Source of the DNA: Datnioides undecimradiatus
Lineage: Eukaryota > Chordata > Actinopteri > Lobotiformes > Datnioididae
Assembly: GCA_008933995.1 (NCBI GenBank)
Contig: WARS01000036.1
Span: 21,222,285 to 21,286,284 of the forward strand
DNA length: 64,000 nucleotides
Reading direction: 5' to 3'
Shown here: positions 59,861 to 64,000 of the stretch, one piece after another
Position numbering within the stretch: the stretch's first letter is position 1
Layout: the number at the start of each line of letters is the position of its first letter
Notes under the pieces: model-generated
What the model was told of the DNA's origin: nothing
The model's input: only the letters and a program-made list of their open reading frames with translations
Database searches by the model: none
Position numbers and translations under genes: made by a program

Positions 59861-60087
59861 TGGAACTCCAATCACGCGATACGCCAGTTTTGTGTAACGC
59901 GATTACGTCACAGCTTTAGACGCCGATTGGATGTTCATTCATCAGCTTAGTTAGCCGGAAGTGGCCTCGGCAGGGAGAGGGCTAATCAATACTTTCGTGT
60001 CCTGCAGCCAGGTATTACACGCGGAGTTATTATAAATGTCACGTGAGATGTGTGATCGTATTCGCGGGAAATCTCTGTCAACATAAG
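59861..60087 (+). promoter_or_regulatory. insig2: insig2 promoter and probable non-coding first exon
   Basis: CCAAT at 59868-59872, a CRE-like TTACGTCA at 59903-59910 and an inverted CCAAT (ATTGG) at 59926-59930. They precede a likely 5' UTR exon ending at the donor ATAAG|GTAAGAG at 60087/60088. No sterol response element was identified with confidence. The first intron then runs to 61201. Confidence 0.45.
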
Positions 60088-61209
60088 GTAAGAGTTATCA
60101 CTGACTTTAGCCGCGCTGCTACGACGGTTAGCTAGTTAATGACAAATGCGAGCTAGCTAGCTTCCTGTTAGCTATCACATATAATCAGACCAGCCAACTA
60201 GCATCAAGCTAACTTAGCATGTCCGCTACAACTTCTTCGTCGTTGCTTGATATATGTGTTTCATTGCTTCTTTTAACGTACGAATCAGCCGGAAGTAGCT
60301 TTACAATTAGCCCCGGGCTAAGTTAATGAGGTTGCAGGTTAATTGTTGTAGCATCCCCATGGCTAGCTTAGTTATGACATAACAACAAAAGCCATCACGT
60401 CAAATGTGTTCACGCCATGCCTCAGATGATCATACAGAGTCACAGTAGCCCAGTGTTTTCCTCTCGCGGATGATCAGACTGGAGGCTAAAGGTGAGCTCC
60501 GTCCTGCAGCAGCCGGCGGAATGCAGTTAGTTACCTAACGCCGCCTCATCGTTAATTTACTGAGGTCAGCTGTGTCCTGTTGATGGAAAGTGGTGCAGCT
60601 CTGCAGCATCGGTGTCATCAGTTAGTGCCGCTGTATCAGCCACTCAGAAGCGACGAGGCAGCGTGCACAGTGCACAGCCCCAGGCCTGCGTTTCTCTGAT
60701 GACACTGAAGTTTCTGTTTTAACTGAGCATCAGAGCCATAGGTGGCAGTGACGTCATCAGGCAGGGACGAGCTGTGCAGCTGCTCTGGTGAGTGAGGGAG
60801 TGACAGCAGCTTTGACAATCAAGAGAGTCTGCAGCTAATTCATCAGCTGCTGTGTTTGTGTATTAATGAGTCAGGACTAATTTACATTTCTAACCTTTTT
60901 ATCTTAACAGAAGATATTAATAAACATAATTAGCGGATCTTCATTGGAATATGAATCTATTCAGTATTTAATATATATATGTGTGTGTGTGTATATATAT
61001 GTTATTGCTGGTGAATTCAGTCCATGGGTTATAATCACACGTTAGCTTTGACAGAAGCAGCATCACATCAGCTGAGTCTCAGTCTCTTCCTGTTTCTCCG
61101 CCTGTCCTCGTGCTCCAGTTTGCTGTGGGATGTCAGGGGCGGACACTGGACTCGCTGCCGGACGTGGTCGTCGCTCACCATTCTGTCATTTTCTGACTTA
61201 GGCTCACGA

Positions 61210-62139
61210 ATGTCCCTGACGCTGACCGCCATGAGCGACAGCACAGTGACCAGCGGCCAGCAGCAGTGGTCGGGGTCCGGGCAGACGCCGCAGCCGCCCC
61301 GGGGTCCTTATATCTCAGTCATCACCAACAGGTGAGCGCTGCGTATGGGAGCCCAGAACTCCCATAATGCACCTTTTCTGTTGTCTCTGCCGCATGTATC
61401 GTTGCTGGGAGTGGACAGGACCGACTAATGTGAGTCCCTGCTCTGCGTCGTAGGACCACTAACCTGGTGATCCGAGGGGCCATGCTGTTCTCCGTGGGCG
61501 TCTTCCTGGCCCTGGTGCTGAACCTACTCCAGGTGCAGAGAAACGTCACCCTCTTCCCCCCCGACGTCATCAGCAGTATCTTCTCCTCGGCCTGGTGGGT
61601 GCCGCCCTGCTGCGGCACGGCCTCAGGTACGTGAGTCATTCAGACACGAGGCTGAAATCTGCCTCGGCAGGACTCAGACAGCCTTCTCCTGATGTTGGAA
61701 CACGGAGTGAACTCTGTCGACACCTGTGAGCTTCACACCGTGTTTCAGTGTCCTACAGACGCGAGTGAGTGTTTGAGTAAGAGCCAGAACATACAGAGTC
61801 ACCTTCTCTCCACTGGTTTGACTGAATCCTCAGTCCAGGATCACAGTGAAGGATCCTGTTGGTACAGATGAGGGGAGCTCTGACACTGCACAGCTGCTCA
61901 TATATTTATTAAAGGTTCATGGTTTTGTTTTACTGATGCAGCTGCTGCAGGAGTGTGACTGTGTGTGAGCGGCCACCAGACGCGTCTTTGCAGCGTTATT
62001 GAAATGTTTCCCGTGGGTGTAAACGCTCAGGATGGAAACGCAGCACGCTGCTTCCTGCTCCCCAGAGCCTCAGCGCAAAGCACAACAGCCCGAGGCGCTC
62101 CTCCTCCCCAGACAGCAGCCTGTCGCTTCCACTTGTTGC

Positions 62140-62200
<61 letters not shown>

Positions 62201-63452
62201 GCTTTTCACCTCTCAGGGGAGGGCTGCAGGATTTTGTCGACAGTGCAGAAATTAATTTGTTTTGAAGCCACATTAGTTGTGTCGGAGGTTAACGGCGTCG
62301 CTGCAGCCTGTTCAGCCGGCGGCGTCAGACAGACGAGCACAAAGTTTGGATGCGCAGCCTCAGTTTTGCCTCCGTTTGATTGGCTCTCAGTCGCAGCAGC
62401 AGGGACGAGGCGCAGACTGAGGGTCAGTGAGTCTGTGAAACGTGGACCTGAGTCACCTGTGGGGACACCTGCACGCCTCAGCTCCACACAGGAAGTCAGG
62501 CTGTATCGTCATACGTGACGTTTGCAGCTGTTTCACTGACCCTGTGTGACAGTTTGCGTCACTCTGGTCTCTCTGCTCGCCGCAGCGATGATCGGCCTGC
62601 TGTACCCCTGCATTGACAGCCGCCTGGGCGAGCCGCACAAGTTCAAGAGGGAGTGGTCCAGCGTGATGCGGTGCGTGGCCGTGTTCGTGGGCATCAACCA
62701 CGCCAGCGCTGTATCCTTCAGCCACAGCAGACTGTGTGTGTGTGTGTTTAATCTGTGCAAAGATCGACTGAGGGTGCTTTTATTTTGAAAGGATTTGCTG
62801 ACTAAGCAGGTAAAAGGTGAATGTGACACGGCCCTTGACCCGCCTCCTCTGACAGAAAGTGGACTTCGCCAACAACGTGCAGCTGTCTCTGACTCTGGCG
62901 GCGCTCTCCATCGGCCTGTGGTGGACGTTCGACCGCTCCCGCAGCGGCTTCGGCCTCGGGGTCAGCATCGCCCTGCTCGCCACGCTCGCCACCCAGCTGC
63001 TCGTCTACAACGGAGTGTTTCAGTGAGTGCGCTCGCTGCTCGGCAGCAGCTTCAGTCTGACAGACTGTGTTTGGTTTTCAGCGGGACCCAGGAGGAGTTT
63101 CATCGAGCAGGAATTTAAAATGTTGGAATGAACATTTCATCATGTTCGTGAAGGTCCTCCTCTGTCATGTGATGTCTTGCTGCTCCGTGTTTGTGTCTTT
63201 CTTCAAGTCGCCGTCTCGTCTCCCTGCGCAGGTACACGTCTCCAGACTTCCTGTACATCCGCTCCTGGTTACCCTGCATCTTCTTCGCGGGGGTGATAAC
63301 GATGGGGAACATAGGACGGCAGCTGGCCTTGGTGAGGGTCACGTCAGTTTTCAGACTCTGGTTTCTCGGCGCTGCAGCTGCTTCAGTGTCTCTGCTCCTC
63401 TTTGTTTCAGTACGAATACAAATTCATCCAGGAGAAGACGCATCAGGACTGA
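61210..63452 (+). CDS. insig2: INSIG2, ER sterol-sensing regulator of SCAP/SREBP and HMG-CoA reductase
   Basis: Six coding exons: 61210..61331, 61454..61626, 62586..62710, 62856..63022, 63232..63331 and 63411..63452 (242 residues; human INSIG2 225). INSIG proteins are six-pass ER membrane proteins that hold SCAP-SREBP in the ER when sterol is high and link HMG-CoA reductase to degradation. Seen: GPYISVI, first membrane segment [90 protein letters not shown] and [19 protein letters not shown]. The C-terminus [13 protein letters not shown] fits INSIG2 rather than INSIG1. Two in-frame ATGs compete: 61210, used here, and 61231 (MSDSTV), which has the better context and an N-terminus closer to mammalian length. 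Confidence 0.95.
62142..62198. repeat. (CA)n microsatellite
   Basis: 57-bp (AC)n in insig2 intron 2 (coding-exon numbering), about 390 nt from the next exon. Confidence 0.97.
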
Positions 63453-64000
63453 GCGGGGGCGCTCAGGGCCTCTGCTCCGGGTGACGCCGCCGTCTTTGCA
63501 CCGACCTGAAGCCTGACGCAGGTGATCAGAGAACAGAGCGGGACCGTCGGACCCTGAACCAGCCAATCAGACGAGCCCCGAGCTCTCTGATTGGCTGCTG
63601 GATTAAAAGAGTATTTTCCTGTGACTGGCTGAGCTGCGGTGGAACAGCGAGAGCAGTTTGTGTTTCTTCTTCTCTCTCTGGTGCAGTTTATCTCTACCTG
63701 GAAGGGATTAGCGGCGAAGCTTCTGTCGTCCCTCACGTCGGCTCGGCTGTCGGAAACCTTTGGCTCCATTGTGCCAAACCTCAGTCTGCTCTTATCTCCT
63801 GATCCGTTCACATCCGTCACGCGTCAGCGGAGAACACAGCCCGGTCGACTCCACACAGCGACATGTAAACCGGACTCAAACTGCACTCACTGCTTATGTT
63901 AATGTGGAAACGATGATGTGGTGCTCAGTGTGGACGTCTGTCACCACCATCAACAGTATCATCTGTGTGTGTGTGTGTGAGTGTGTGAGTGAATTGTGTT
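63453..64000 (+). other. insig2 3' UTR (partial)
   Basis: Follows TGA at 63450-63452. No AATAAA is seen before the window ends, so the transcript probably continues beyond it. A (GT)n run is at 63963-63990. Confidence 0.55.

Overview
This is genomic DNA of a ray-finned fish, most likely a compact-genome teleost. Genes are split by short GT-AG introns, long (CA/GT)n microsatellites are everywhere, and the predicted proteins match vertebrate families closely. All calls come from reading translations, splice sites and codon phase by eye; no database search was run.

Layout, left to right: (1) wdr4, minus strand, 5' part only. (2) Head-to-head with it, a chimeric gene on the plus strand: its first exons resemble ndufv3 (mitochondrial leader plus an Ala/Pro/Glu/Val-rich repeat exon) and its last three exons encode the coupling-factor-6 (F6, ATP5PF) domain of ATP synthase. 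(3) In tandem, a second ndufv3 with the authentic NDUFV3 C-terminus. (4) pknox1, a TALE homeobox gene. (5) Convergent to pknox1, a 13-exon tmprss3-type transmembrane serine protease, minus strand. (6) A 4-exon, 188-codon FGF-family gene, minus strand. (7) ccdc93, 23 coding exons, minus strand. (8) An intronless utp14 gene, plus strand, head-to-head with ccdc93. (9) About 6 kb of gene-free sequence holding a candidate cis-regulatory block. (10) insig2, plus strand.

Synteny: wdr4-ndufv3-pknox1-tmprss3 correspond to a human 21q22.3 neighbourhood, and ccdc93-insig2 to human 2q14. The window therefore spans a junction of two ancestral blocks, with the FGF gene at the seam and intronless utp14 between ccdc93 and insig2.

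Most notable: the ndufv3/F6 chimera joins parts of respiratory complex I and ATP synthase at phase-1 introns. Its central repeat exon is symmetric, so skipping it would leave an F6 protein of about 122 residues with an ndufv3-type leader. Also of interest are sense-strand (TG)n tracts abutting seven 3' splice sites in five genes, a two-copy family of terminal-inverted-repeat elements, a solo LTR with an exact 5-bp target duplication, and an FGF that does not fit an obvious mammalian orthologue at this locus.
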